Shown here: piece by piece, positions 34,480-43,261 of the stretch
How the letters are laid out: each line of letters starts with the position of its first letter
Position numbering within the stretch: the stretch's first letter is position 1
Source of the DNA: Paenibacillus chibensis
Lineage (GTDB): Bacteria; Bacillota; Bacilli; Paenibacillales; Paenibacillaceae
Assembly (NCBI RefSeq): GCF_004001045.1
Contig: NZ_BIMK01000004.1
Coordinates: 124,001 to 188,000 of the forward strand
DNA length: 64,000 bases
Direction of reading: 5' to 3'
Program-made: the position numbers and the translations under genes
Notes under the pieces: generated by a model
Seen by the model: only the letters and a program-made list of their open reading frames with translations
What the model was told of the DNA's origin: nothing
Databases searched by the model: none

Positions 34480-34986
34480 TTATCGGGATTCTACCGCAGG
34501 AAGGCTGAGGCCGTCGTTATACGTTGGCAGTGGGGAGGACTTGGACTCGCGGGGTCTAATCGTACGGTGAGCCACATTCGTGGGGCGGCATTGGTGAATA
34601 ATGTCGCGCCAGCTGAAATCTCCGCGCTCCAGCGCACGGACAAGCAGTTCGGCCGTGGCCATGTTCGTTGCTACGGGAATGCCATAGACATCGCATAGAC
34701 GGAGCAGAGCTGTAATATCCGGCTCGTGGGGCTGCGAGACCAACGGGTCACGGAAGAAAATAAGCAAATCCAGTTCATTCTGAGCTACCAGGGAACCGAT
34801 TTGTTGATCGCCGCCCAGTGGACCTGACATGAACCTCACAATATCCAAGGTGGTATTTTCCATGATGCATTTACCCGTAGTTCCTGTCGCAAACAAGGAA
34901 TGACCTTCGAATAAAGACTGATAAGCCACGACAAACTGTACCATTTCTGCTTTCTTGCGATCATGAGCTACAAAAGCTACTTTCAT
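34480..34986 (-). CDS. mgsA: Methylglyoxal synthase
   Basis: Converts dihydroxyacetone phosphate to methylglyoxal and phosphate, a glycolytic bypass used when phosphate is short. The core (residues ~1-125) has [18 protein letters not shown], the catalytic [12 protein letters not shown] and FFRDPL, and [27 protein letters not shown]. The protein is 168 residues; Bacillus MgsA is about 137, so there is a C-terminal extension of roughly 30 residues rich in Ser, Pro and Arg that I do not recognise. GGAAGGTGG precedes the ATG. Monocistronic, convergent with the 5TM kinase. Confidence 0.95.
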   Translation of the reverse strand: MKVAFVAHDRKKAEMVQFVVAYQSLFEGHSLFATGTTGKCIMENTTLDIVRFMSGPLGGDQQIGSLVAQNELDLLIFFRDPLVSQPHEPDITALLRLCDVYGIPVATNMATAELLVRALERGDFSWRDIIHQCRPTNVAHRTIRPRESKSSPLPTYNDGLSLPAVESR

Positions 34987-35291
34987 AAGTTACCACCTTC
35001 CCACTCCAAATGAATGTTATTTTATTTAACATATTACTACTCTTTTTCAAACTAAACAATGATTTTTCAATTATTTTCACGAAAAATTATAATTTATTGT
35101 TAATATAGTTAACATAAATATAACATCAGGTTGATATTCATCAGAATGAATTCGGCGAACGGTCCTTTTCCACCTTGTTTTTCATTACGCCAGTCCGAAC
35201 CGCGAATTAGCTGCGGCACAATCCCGGCGTGCAAGAAAGCTTGTCTCGAGTACCTTATCCCTTATTTCTTATTCGCGCTCGTCAAATTGGG
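34987..35291. other. Non-coding stretch upstream of mgsA and the T-box
   Basis: Very AT-rich for the first 150 bases, with GTTAATATAGTTAACATAAATATAAC repeats cut short here to TTAAC-type motifs near 35099-35127. It presumably contains the mgsA promoter. No gene and no clear operator were found. Confidence 0.4.
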
Positions 35292-35321
35292 TTGACATAC
35301 AATATTTGTAAAACGTATACT
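35292..35321 (+). promoter_or_regulatory. Strong sigma-A promoter of the T-box leader
   Basis: TTGACA (35292-35297), an 18-bp spacer and TATACT (35316-35321). Transcription would start near 35328, just before the T-box Stem I. Confidence 0.85.
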
Positions 35322-35327
35322 TGAATC

Positions 35328-35586
35328 CAATTACAGGATGAAACGCAAGGAACGGGAGCAATAAGGCATGGCTAAGGTCAAGAGAGCTGTCGGCAGGTGT
35401 GAGACAGTCCATGGCAGCCCCAACTCGCCCGCGAGCGTTAGGATCGAACATGTGTAGATCCTAACGGCTGACCCCCGTGAGCAGGTTCTGAGATTCGTTT
35501 CCTTTGCAGCTGAAGGCAGCGAACAAGAAGAGTGGTACCGCGAAGGTTCAACCTGTCGCCTCTTTGGAGGCGGCAGGTTTTTTCTT
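35328..35586 (+). ncRNA. T-box riboswitch leader
   Basis: The T-box core TGGTACCGCG is at 35533-35542, in AAGAGTGGTACCGCGAAGG context, and is followed by an intrinsic terminator (ACCTGTCGCCTC, 35551-35562, with GGAGGCGGCAGGT, then TTTTTTC). Upstream, Stem I features are visible: CGGGAGCAATAAGG (K-turn/specifier-loop 5' side, ~35353-35366), AGAGAGCTGTC with GACAGT (distal stem, 35381-35408), and CATGG/CCATG closing the specifier helix. A second hairpin, GTTAGGATC/GATCCTAAC, lies at 35437-35466. T-boxes bind uncharged tRNA to prevent termination. By alignment of the NNN-A-CTC pattern I read CCA (Pro; 35420-35422) as the specifier, with low certainty. Confidence 0.93.
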
Positions 35587-35641
35587 TTTCCTCGCAACTT
35601 CATTTTGTAATGCAAACGACAATGGGAAGGTGTGACGACAG

Positions 35642-36448
35642 ATGGAAAACGTGATTGAGTATTACTCCCGATTCGATGAATGGGGGAGATTGGACCGGGA
35701 ACCGCTTGAATTCATAATCAACCTGCATTCTATCCGGAAGCATTTGAATGCGGTGAGTAACGTGCTCGACAATGGCGCAGGACCGGGCAAGTATGCGCTG
35801 GAGCTGGCGAAGCTTGGACATCGCGTAACGCTGTCCGACCTGACCCCAAGGTTGGTTGAAGTGGCAAGGGAGAAGGCGGAGGAGCTGGGGCTTGCCGAAC
35901 GGTTCGGCGGCTTCCATGTTCGTAATGCGGTTTGCTTGGAAGGACTGGCCGACCAGGCTTACGATGCAGCCTTGATGATGGGGCCGATGTATCATCTGCA
36001 GCGGGAGGAAGAACGGACATCCGCGGTCAAGGAGCTGCATCGCGTGACGAAGCCGGGGGGACTTGTGTTTGTTGCCTTTCAAAGCCGGATGAGGATGACG
36101 ATTACGTCCCTGCAGTACCCGCAATTTTGGAAGCCGAACGACAATATGGAGACCATCCAGGAATTTTATGAAGCAGGATGCTTCAATCATCAGGATCCGG
36201 GCCGGTTTACCGGAGCGTATTATTTTAATGTTGCGGATATTCAGCCGTTCATGGAGAAGCATGGGTTCGAAGGGGTGGATTTGATCGCCTCCTCCAGTAT
36301 CGGGGCGCTCCTGACCCAGGAACAAAAGCAATACTGGATCGACCGCGGCGAATATGACCGCATGACCGATTTTCTGATTTCCATCGCGAATGATCCGTCC
36401 ATTCTGGGGGTATCCTCGCACTTGCTGTATATCGGCAGGCGGAAATAA
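35642..36448 (+). CDS. Class I SAM-dependent methyltransferase under T-box control
   Basis: A 268-residue methyltransferase. Motif I is VLDNGAGPGKYALELA (~40-55), the acidic residue after strand 2 is in VTLSDLTP, and motif post-I/II are seen in YDAALMMGPMYHL and HRVTKPGGLVFVAF. The substrate is not evident; the fold covers small molecules, quinones, rRNA and tRNA. It is the only gene after the T-box terminator, so its expression should rise when the matching tRNA is uncharged. That points to amino-acid metabolism or tRNA-linked chemistry, but no neighbouring biosynthetic gene supports a specific pathway. GGAAGGTG precedes the ATG. Confidence 0.9.
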   Translation: MENVIEYYSRFDEWGRLDREPLEFIINLHSIRKHLNAVSNVLDNGAGPGKYALELAKLGHRVTLSDLTPRLVEVAREKAEELGLAERFGGFHVRNAVCLEGLADQAYDAALMMGPMYHLQREEERTSAVKELHRVTKPGGLVFVAFQSRMRMTITSLQYPQFWKPNDNMETIQEFYEAGCFNHQDPGRFTGAYYFNVADIQPFMEKHGFEGVDLIASSSIGALLTQEQKQYWIDRGEYDRMTDFLISIANDPSILGVSSHLLYIGRRK

Positions 36449-36562
36449 GCGTTCTTTTGTAAAAGAGTCCCTTCATGTCGTGCTTTCGCTTCATGTTATA
36501 CTATCCGAATGGGTAAATTATACTTGGATGCAAGGTGCAGGCAAGAGAGGGTGAGAGGCATC

Positions 36563-37549
36563 ATGTCAAACCGAAAATGGTCGCTTGGACTTGTCTTCCT
36601 CGTTCTGATTTTCGGATACGTCTTAATTCGTTTTTTCGCGGCGTCCACCCGGGTGGATGATCTGGTACAGCGGATCGGGCGCGGGCAGGGCGTATCGGCG
36701 CCAGCCAAGCATGTGGTCTTGATTGCGCAGGAGCTCGATAATCCATTCTGGCGGGAGATGGAGCAGGGCGCCGTCGAAGCGGCTGCCAAGCAGGGAATGA
36801 AGATCGATTATATGGGACCGATCCGAATCGATGCCGCGGAGCAGACGAAGCTGTTGGAGAAAGCGATTGCCGCACAGCCGGACGCGATTTTGGTGCAGGG
36901 AATCCATGATGCAAAATACGATCAATGGATCGATAAAGCGGTGGAACGGGGAATTCCCGTCCTGACCGTCGATGCCGACGAGGCAGACAGCCGGCGGCTG
37001 GCCTATGTCGGAACGGATAATCTCGAAGCGGGCAAGCAGCTCGGACGGTTCGTGGTCAAAGATGCGGCGGAGGGCGCCGTGATCGGTGTCATCATCGGCA
37101 GTGAGCTGGCGGATAACCAGCGGCTCCGACTGGAGGGCTTTCGCTCGGTCATATCGACGGCTCCGAACTTTCAGATCATCGATGTCCGTTCATCGAATAT
37201 ATCTCGCGTCGGCGCGGCGAAGCAGGCTGAGGCCATGCTGAAGGAGCATGCCGGAATGAATGTCATCGTTGGTTTCAGCGCGCTCGATGCACCGGGCATC
37301 GTTGAGGGCATGCAGGCCGCTGGACGGAAAAACGTGCGCGTATATGGATTCGACGATCTGGAAGCGACGCGAAAAGGTATTGCCGAGGGCCGTATCCGCG
37401 CAACAGTCGTGCAGCGACCGGCGGAGATCGGGTCGGAAGCGGTAGCGCAGCTGAGCCGGCTGTTTAAAGGCGAGAAGCTGCCCCAGCAGCTGTATATCCC
37501 AACCGCCATATGGGATGCCGAAGCGCTGAAGTCGGGGGGCGAAGGCTGA
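36563..37549 (+). CDS. Membrane-anchored periplasmic sugar-binding protein (XylFII-like)
   Basis: A 328-residue type I solute-binding protein of the ribose/xylose family (Peripla_BP_4). An uncleaved-looking N-terminal helix (VFLVLIFGYVLIRFFAAS) without a lipobox Cys anchors it. Binding-fold features: VVLIAQELDNPFWREME, AQPDAILVQG, VLTVDADEADSRRLAYVGTDN, GEVIG-type loop AVIGVIIGSELADNQ, and RVYGFDDLEATRKG. It overlaps the sensor kinase by one base (TGATG) and has no ABC partner nearby. This matches XylFII, the accessory binding protein that docks onto a LytS sensor. ATG 36563 follows GAGAGGGTGAGAGG. Ligand probably a pentose or hexose. Confidence 0.88.
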   Translation: MSNRKWSLGLVFLVLIFGYVLIRFFAASTRVDDLVQRIGRGQGVSAPAKHVVLIAQELDNPFWREMEQGAVEAAAKQGMKIDYMGPIRIDAAEQTKLLEKAIAAQPDAILVQGIHDAKYDQWIDKAVERGIPVLTVDADEADSRRLAYVGTDNLEAGKQLGRFVVKDAAEGAVIGVIIGSELADNQRLRLEGFRSVISTAPNFQIIDVRSSNISRVGAAKQAEAMLKEHAGMNVIVGFSALDAPGIVEGMQAAGRKNVRVYGFDDLEATRKGIAEGRIRATVVQRPAEIGSEAVAQLSRLFKGEKLPQQLYIPTAIWDAEALKSGGEG

Positions 37550-39012
37550 TGAATACGCGCCGCATGCTCTTTATCGTGATTCCGCTGCTGTTCATTCTAA
37601 ACAATGCGGTATCGTTTTTTGTTTTCCAGAGCGGGCGCACCGTGCAGCAAAGCTACAATACGATGCTGGACCGCGTGCTGCTCTACAAGCAGATCGACGA
37701 GAAGACGAGGGAAAACTTGCGGGCCATCAACGTTCATATCATGGACCGGAGCCAGCAAAGCCTGAAGACGCTTCAAAGCGAGGCATCCGAGCTGAAAGGG
37801 CTGCAGGCAAGCTTCGCCGGGGAGCGGGCGGTGGCTTCGGCCGAACTGACGGCGAGAAGCTACCGGCACATGCTGGATGCATTTATCGTGCAGGAGCAGC
37901 ACGTGATCGACGCCCTCGGCAGCCGTACGCCGCTCGCTTATGCCGCTGCATATGCGGAGGCGGAAAGCACGGCGGCATTCATCCAGGAGGAAGCCTACCA
38001 GCTGATCGACCAGGAGCTAAGCTATTATCAGCCGATATACCGCAGCATTCTCGTGCAGACGGAAGTGATGAACCACTGGGGGGTTGCCGTATTCGTGCTC
38101 AATACGCTCATCAGCGTGCTGTTCGCTTATTGGATCTCTTTGCGCATTAACCGGCCGATCCAACAGCTGGTACGGACGGCCGAACAAATCTCCGGGGGCA
38201 ATCTGCAGGTTGCCCCTCCGCGGATGGCGGCCCACGACGAGTTTCGGACCTTGTCCGAGGCTTTCGTTCAAATGCAGGAACATTTAAAGCTGCTGATCCG
38301 GAAGGAGAAGGAGGGGCTGGAGAAGGACCGGCTCGTGAAGGAGCTGGAGCTGGCCGTGCTCCAGAACCAGATCAACCCCCATTTCCTGTTCAATTCGCTG
38401 AATGTGCTCTCCAAGCTGGCGCTGCTCGAAGGGGCAGAGAAAACCAGTGATCTGACCGTCTCGATGTCCAATTTGCTCCGCTACAACCTGCGCCGGCTTG
38501 ACCGGCCGGTTCCGCTTCGGGACGAGGTGGAACATGCCAGGGAGTACTTCACGATCCAGCAGGCGCGTTTCCGGGAACGGATCCGCTTTGAAACGGACAT
38601 CGACGAGGAAGGGCTGGACGTGCTCGTGCCGGTGCTGACCTTGCAGCCTATTCTGGAGAACGTGTTCGTGCATGCGATCGAAGGGATGGAGGAAGGGGCG
38701 ATTATCCGGCTGTCTGTGCGGAGAACGCCGGATGAAGTGCAGGTTTCCGTGTCGGATAACGGCCTCGGGATGAGCGAGGACATCCGGGAGGCGCTGCTGC
38801 ATTATAACGAGGAAAGCCCGCGGCCGGATCAAGGCGAGGGTCATTCCACGGGACTCGGCACGCGCAACGTGTTTAAACGGCTGGAGCTGTTTTACGACCG
38901 GCAGGACATGGTCAGCATCGAAAGCAGCCCGGGGCGGGGGACAACGGTCCTTATACGCATTCCGGCGCCCGGGAAGGAGGATGTACATGTACCGTTTACT
39001 GATCGCAGATGA
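37549..39012 (+). CDS. Sensor histidine kinase, LytS/YesM type
   Basis: A 487-residue membrane kinase: TM near 7-25, extracellular helical region (~28-175), TM near 180-202, HAMP-like linker with INRPIQQLVRTAEQISGGN, then the His_kinase domain with LQNQINPHFLFNSLNVLSKLA (phosphoacceptor in NPHFL) and a HATPase with LQPILENVFVHAI, DNGLGMS and STGLGTRNV. Coupled to the upstream binding protein and, through a 26-base overlap, to the downstream regulator. The helical extracellular domain would be the docking site for the binding protein. Probably controls the sugar symporter at 40588. Confidence 0.92.
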   Translation: MNTRRMLFIVIPLLFILNNAVSFFVFQSGRTVQQSYNTMLDRVLLYKQIDEKTRENLRAINVHIMDRSQQSLKTLQSEASELKGLQASFAGERAVASAELTARSYRHMLDAFIVQEQHVIDALGSRTPLAYAAAYAEAESTAAFIQEEAYQLIDQELSYYQPIYRSILVQTEVMNHWGVAVFVLNTLISVLFAYWISLRINRPIQQLVRTAEQISGGNLQVAPPRMAAHDEFRTLSEAFVQMQEHLKLLIRKEKEGLEKDRLVKELELAVLQNQINPHFLFNSLNVLSKLALLEGAEKTSDLTVSMSNLLRYNLRRLDRPVPLRDEVEHAREYFTIQQARFRERIRFETDIDEEGLDVLVPVLTLQPILENVFVHAIEGMEEGAIIRLSVRRTPDEVQVSVSDNGLGMSEDIREALLHYNEESPRPDQGEGHSTGLGTRNVFKRLELFYDRQDMVSIESSPGRGTTVLIRIPAPGKEDVHVPFTDRR

Positions 39013-40339
39013 CGAAGCGCTGGAACGCGAGGGCATCGAATGGATCGTCAACCGGACGATGCCGGATACGTTCGAGATCATTCACGCGGAGAACGGGCGG
39101 ATCGCCATCGAGAAAGCGGCGGAATTCCATCCGCATATCGTCATGATGGACGTGCGGATGCCGGGCATTCAGGGCTTGGACGCCCTGAAAGAAATCAAGG
39201 AACACAATCCCGGCGTCAAAATGATCCTGATCACCGCATACGAATATTTCGAATACGCCAAGCAGGCCCTTTCCCTCGGCGTGCAGGAATATGTGGTCAA
39301 GCCGGCCAAGCGGGAGCAGATTACAGCCCTGCTGGAGCGGCTCCTGCGGGAAATCAAACGGGAGCGGGAGGAGCGGAACGAGCAGCTCGCGATGCGGGAC
39401 CAATACTTGCAGCTGCTGCCGCTGGCGGAAACGGAGATTGCCCTGCATCTGATGTCGGATCAGGTGAACGAGACGGAAGCCGAATCCCTGGCAGACATCC
39501 TGGGGTTATCGATCCGCAAGGGCTGTGCGATCGTGCTCGCCTTCCCCGAGATGGGCGATGAGAAAAAGCGGGTCTTTGATACGGTGAAAGCTCAGGCACG
39601 GCAGTCAATTAAACACGGCTGCGGTGCGGTGGTCAGCTCGATGGTCCACAGCCACATGGCCGTGTTTCTGCTGGGACAGCCGCAAGCGAGCTTTGGCCTG
39701 CTTGGCGAAGCCGCCGCACAGCTCGGGGCGACGATCGCCGAGTCGCTGTCCGCGCAGTGCGGGATCGTGATCTCCGTAGGCATCGGCACCGTGAATTCCG
39801 AGGTGGCGGGCATTCGGCGCTCGTATTACGAAGCGGTTTTCGCCTCCAAATTCGATGGCCGCTGGGGTAGCTTGTACCGCTTCGAGGATTTGAACATCGC
39901 GGGCCGCGACCTTGCAGGCGAAGGCTCCGCCGCATCCGGAGCAGTCGAGGGTGCCGGTGAGGAAAGCACCTACGTGGAGCTGGCGATCCGGCAAATCCGC
40001 GAGGAGCGGGAGCAGAGCACATCGAACATGATGGACCGGGCGGCGGCGTATATCCGCGAGCGTTTCCGCGAAGACGTTTCGCTGGAGGACGCGGCGGAGT
40101 ATGTCCATCTGAATCCGTACTATTTCAGCAAGGTGTTCAAGCAGCAGACCGGCGAAAGCTTCATCGATTACGTTACGAGGCTGCGCATCGATCAGGCCAA
40201 GGAATTGATGAAGGACGAGGCGCTTAGCTTGAAGGAGGTCTGCTACGCGGTCGGATACAAGGACCCGAATTACTTCAGCCGGGTGTTCAAAAAGGTCACG
40301 GGAGCGACACCTACCGAGTATCGCTTGCAGATGCCATAG
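38987..40339 (+). CDS. AraC-type response regulator (YesN-like)
   Basis: A 450-residue regulator. The receiver (~1-120) has IADDEALEREG, the Asp in VMMDVRMPGIQG, Thr in LITAYE and Lys in VVKPAK. A middle region of ~200 residues is variable, and the C-terminal AraC double helix-turn-helix (~345-450) includes VSLEDAAEYVHLNPYYFS and LSLKEVCYAVGYKDPNYFS, ending GATPTEYR. The start at 38987 is chosen because GGAAGGAGG leaves 6 bp to it but touches the ATG at 38981. Partner of the LytS-type kinase it overlaps. Likely activates the downstream sugar symporter. Confidence 0.93.
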   Translation: MYRLLIADDEALEREGIEWIVNRTMPDTFEIIHAENGRIAIEKAAEFHPHIVMMDVRMPGIQGLDALKEIKEHNPGVKMILITAYEYFEYAKQALSLGVQEYVVKPAKREQITALLERLLREIKREREERNEQLAMRDQYLQLLPLAETEIALHLMSDQVNETEAESLADILGLSIRKGCAIVLAFPEMGDEKKRVFDTVKAQARQSIKHGCGAVVSSMVHSHMAVFLLGQPQASFGLLGEAAAQLGATIAESLSAQCGIVISVGIGTVNSEVAGIRRSYYEAVFASKFDGRWGSLYRFEDLNIAGRDLAGEGSAASGAVEGAGEESTYVELAIRQIREEREQSTSNMMDRAAAYIRERFREDVSLEDAAEYVHLNPYYFSKVFKQQTGESFIDYVTRLRIDQAKELMKDEALSLKEVCYAVGYKDPNYFSRVFKKVTGATPTEYRLQMP

Positions 40340-40351
40340 TTATCCGGAGCG

Positions 40352-40383
40352 AAGTCCATGCCGTCAGGCATGGACTTTATTGT
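40352..40383 (+). terminator. Terminator after the YesN-like regulator
   Basis: AAGTCCATGCC-GTCA-GGCATGGACTT, perfect 11-bp stem with tetraloop, followed by TATTGT (a weak U-tract). Confidence 0.75.
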
Positions 40384-40587
40384 CATAGGGGGCTAAATTG
40401 TGCTAGTCCGCAGGCCGGGAGCGGCCGGGCGGTTGACGGAGGCAATTTTATGCTGCCATAACGCAAATTAGTGAAGGGATTGCCCCGCAAGAAGCCGCCG
40501 GGGCCATGCTACAATATGTTCAGATTCGGAGGATTCGGGACATGCCGCATCCTCGGACTGCCAATACTAGCTTAGAAGGAGCATCCT

Positions 40588-41979
40588 ATGATGAGCTCAA
40601 ACATACAAGAATTAAACGGCCAGCAGCAGATCAGCATGAAGTTCGTTACGCTGGTTTCGATCGTGGCCGCGCTCGGCGGCCTGTTGTTCGGCTTCGATAC
40701 CGCCGTGGTGTCGGGTGCCGTCGGATTCATGAAGGACCGCTTTAATTTAAGCGAATTCGAGGTCGGCTGGGCGGTGTCCAGCCTGATTATCGGCTGCATC
40801 GTCGGCGCGCTGAGCACCGGCATGCTGAGCGACAAGTTCGGCCGCAAAAAAATCCTCATCACGGCCGCGATCCTCTTCATTCTCGGATCGCTCGGTTCGG
40901 CGATTCCCGATACATTCAGCGGCTTCATCATCGCCCGGATGATCGGCGGCATCGGCATCGGCATCACGTCGACGCTTTGCCCGCTCTATAATGCGGAGAT
41001 CGCTCCCGCCAAATATCGGGGACGCTTGGTTGCGCTGAACCAGCTCGCCACCGTCACCGGCATTTTTCTCGTATATTTCGTCAACCTGTGGATTTCGGGG
41101 CTTGGCGACGATGCTTGGGATATTTCCACCGCTTGGCGCTGGATGTTCGCCGCAGGCATTCTGCCGGGGGTCGTTTTTCTGGTGCTTCTGTTCCTGGTGC
41201 CGGAGAGCCCGCGGTGGCTTATCAAGCAGGGCCGCGCAGCCGAATCGCTGCCGATCTTGCTGAAGATCCACGGCGAGGAGCTGGCGAAACAGGAAGTGCT
41301 GGACATCAAAGAATCGTTCAAGCAGGAGAAGGGAACGCTCCGCCAATTGTTCAAGCCGGGTCTCCGGATGGCGATGGTTGTCGGCGTCGGCTTGGCGATC
41401 CTGCAGCAGGTGACGGGAATCAATGCCGTCATGTATTATGCGCCTGAAATCTTCAAAGAAACCGGAGCGGGCACGAACGCGGCGCTGATTCAGACGATTC
41501 TGGTCGGCCTGATCAACTTCCTGTTCACAATTTTGGCTATTTGGCTGATCGACAAAGTGGGCCGTAAGGCGCTTCTGCTGACCGGCTCGGCTGCGATGAC
41601 AATATGTCTGGCCGTGATCGGCATCGCCTTCCAAACGGGCCATACGTCTGGACCGCTCGTGCTCATCTTTATCCTGATTTACGTCGCCGCCTTTGCCGTT
41701 TCGCTCGGACCGGTCGTCTGGGTCATCATTTCCGAGATCTTCCCGAACCGCGTCCGCGGCATCGCAACCTCGATCGCCTCCATGGCGCTGTGGGCTGCCG
41801 ACTATGTCGTGTCCCAAGCTTTTCCGCCGATGCTGGCGTCTGCCGGCCCGGCCGTGACGTTCGGACTTTTCGGCATCATGTCGCTCGTCACCGTCCTGTT
41901 TACATGGCGGGTCATTCCGGAAACCAAAGGCAAATCGCTGGAGGATATGGAAGCGTTGTGGACGGCGAATAAAGCATAA
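40588..41979 (+). CDS. Sugar:proton symporter, XylE/GLUT family
   Basis: A 463-residue, twelve-TM MFS sugar porter. Signatures: GGLLFGFDTAVVSGA in TM1, DKFGRKK loop, RMIGGIGIG, PAKYRGRL, the PESPRWL motif at the end of TM6, QQVTGINAVMYYAPEIF in TM7, DKVGRKALLL, and PETKGKSLEDME at the C-terminus. These are diagnostic of xylose, arabinose, galactose, inositol and glucose symporters. AAGGAG lies upstream of ATG 40588 (a second ATG follows at once). It sits 248 bp after the sugar-sensing three-gene set and is its most likely target. Exact sugar not determinable. Confidence 0.93.
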   Translation: MMSSNIQELNGQQQISMKFVTLVSIVAALGGLLFGFDTAVVSGAVGFMKDRFNLSEFEVGWAVSSLIIGCIVGALSTGMLSDKFGRKKILITAAILFILGSLGSAIPDTFSGFIIARMIGGIGIGITSTLCPLYNAEIAPAKYRGRLVALNQLATVTGIFLVYFVNLWISGLGDDAWDISTAWRWMFAAGILPGVVFLVLLFLVPESPRWLIKQGRAAESLPILLKIHGEELAKQEVLDIKESFKQEKGTLRQLFKPGLRMAMVVGVGLAILQQVTGINAVMYYAPEIFKETGAGTNAALIQTILVGLINFLFTILAIWLIDKVGRKALLLTGSAAMTICLAVIGIAFQTGHTSGPLVLIFILIYVAAFAVSLGPVVWVIISEIFPNRVRGIATSIASMALWAADYVVSQAFPPMLASAGPAVTFGLFGIMSLVTVLFTWRVIPETKGKSLEDMEALWTANKA

Positions 41980-42062
41980 TGATTCCAAGAAGCCGGTAAG
42001 CGTAGTGGGAAAGCCTCCTGGCTGTGACCTGCCGGTTGGGTATAGATAAAGCATTAAAGCCA

Positions 42063-42089
42063 AAAAAAGCACCCGAATGGGTGCTTTTT
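42063..42089. terminator. Bidirectional terminator, symporter and aldo/keto reductase
   Basis: AAAAAGCACCC-GAAT-GGGTGCTTTTT, perfect 11-bp stem between convergent genes. Confidence 0.92.
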
Positions 42090-42099
42090 GCTTGTCCGT

Positions 42100-43017
42100 T
42101 TATGGAAGGATATTGCCTGCCGAACGGTAGATATCGTACCATTCTTCCCGCGTGAGGCGGATGTCGGCTGCTTTGCAGCAATCCTTCAGGCGTTCGATGT
42201 TCATGGTGCCGATAACCGGCTGCATGTTCGCCGGATGGCGGAGCAGCCAGGCGATGGCGATCGTGGTGTTGCTGACGCCGTATTTCGCTGCGACCTCATC
42301 GATCTTTTGGTTCAGCTCAGGGAATTTATCGTTACCGAGGAACACGCCCTCGAAAAATCCATATTGGAACGGGGACCAAGGCTGAATGGTGATGTCATGC
42401 AGTCTGCAGAAGTCGAGTATGCTGCCGTCGCGGTTCGCGGCCGCATCGTTCTCCATGTTCACGTTGAAGCCCTGCGAGATCATGGTTGTGTTCGTGATGC
42501 TGAGCTGCAGCTGATTGGCGACAAGCGGCTGCTTCACATGCTTTTTCAGCAGCTGGATCTGCATTGGATTTTGGTTGGAGACGCCAAAATGACGCACTTT
42601 GCCGGAGCTTTCCAGCTGATCGAACGCCTCAGCCACTTCTTCGGGCTCGACGAGCGTATCCGGACGATGCAGCAGCAGGACGTCGAGATAATCGGTCTGC
42701 AGCCGTTTCAGGATGCCGTCCACGGAATTCAGGATATGCTCCTTGGAGAAATCGAACATACCTGGACGAATGCCGCATTTGGACTGGATCATCATCTTCT
42801 CGCGGACGCTTGGGTTCATATGAATGGCTTCCGCGAAGCGTTCCTCGGATTTGCCTCCCCCGTAAATATCCGCATGGTCGAAGAAATTGGCTCCTATTTC
42901 AAGCGAAGTCTGGATGAAGCGTTCCGTCTGCTGCAGATCCAAAGACTCGATGCGCATGCAGCCTACTGCAACAACAGGAACCTCGAGCGTGCTGGTGCCC
43001 AGCTTGATCGTTCTCAT
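42100..43017 (-). CDS. Aldo/keto reductase
   Basis: A 305-residue NADPH-dependent TIM-barrel reductase. The catalytic tetrad is visible: Asp and Tyr in FFDHADIYGGG, Lys in IQSKCGIR, His in LLLHRPD. Nucleotide contacts include RHFGVSNQNP and VIGTMNIERL near the C-terminus. The sequence resembles the YdhF/YcsN group of general oxidoreductases. It reduces aldehydes or ketones; the physiological substrate is unknown. Monocistronic, convergent with the sugar symporter. Catalytic residues are all present. Confidence 0.92.
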   Translation of the reverse strand: MRTIKLGTSTLEVPVVAVGCMRIESLDLQQTERFIQTSLEIGANFFDHADIYGGGKSEERFAEAIHMNPSVREKMMIQSKCGIRPGMFDFSKEHILNSVDGILKRLQTDYLDVLLLHRPDTLVEPEEVAEAFDQLESSGKVRHFGVSNQNPMQIQLLKKHVKQPLVANQLQLSITNTTMISQGFNVNMENDAAANRDGSILDFCRLHDITIQPWSPFQYGFFEGVFLGNDKFPELNQKIDEVAAKYGVSNTTIAIAWLLRHPANMQPVIGTMNIERLKDCCKAADIRLTREEWYDIYRSAGNILP

Positions 43018-43089
43018 GCCTATGTACCTCCGATTTTATAAGTAGTCTGTTATGGCGGCAATTATCGCGCTGCCTATGTCTATTGTTGC

Positions 43090-43134
43090 ACAGGCTGTGG
43101 CCTGTTTCAATACGGCGGAGCCAGAAATTGAAAC
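43090..43134. promoter_or_regulatory. Dyads upstream of the aldo/keto reductase
   Basis: ACAGGC-TGTG-GCCTGT (43090-43105) is a perfect 6-bp dyad; GTTTCAAT (43104-43111) and ATTGAAAC (43127-43134) form a second, 8-bp dyad. Both lie within 120 bp upstream of the reductase start and may be operators. The rest of the 43018-43261 gap shows nothing. Confidence 0.3.
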
Positions 43135-43227
43135 GTTTTCGGGGAAATTCCTGCGTTCCTTAGGTTTCCTCCAGCTGCGAGCCGCCAGTTCATGGAGTAC
43201 GCGCCGCCAAAGCGACATTCGGTAAAA

Positions 43228-43259
43228 GCAAAGACCGTTCCTCAAAAGGAACGGTCTTT
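43228..43259 (-). terminator. Terminator after the DUF2752 gene
   Basis: AAAGACCGTTCCT-CAAA-AGGAACGGTCTTT, a perfect 13-bp stem directly after the stop on the minus strand, with TTTGCTTTT downstream. Confidence 0.88.
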
Positions 43260-43261
43260 GG

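Noticed and set aside
34378..34698. Plus-strand open frame after the 5TM kinase
   Set aside because: It crosses the terminator and lies opposite mgsA; no ribosome site.
40480..40515. Possible promoter TTGCCC...TACAAT before the sugar symporter
   Set aside because: Spacer of 24 bp is too long for a sigma-A promoter.
40747..42072. 441-codon minus-strand frame opposite the sugar symporter
   Set aside because: Translation is charged and low-complexity, the usual antisense of a hydrophobic MFS protein; the plus strand is clearly the gene.
43036..43245. 69-codon minus-strand frame between the reductase and the DUF2752 gene
   Set aside because: Ends inside a terminator hairpin, has no ribosome site and matches nothing I recognise.
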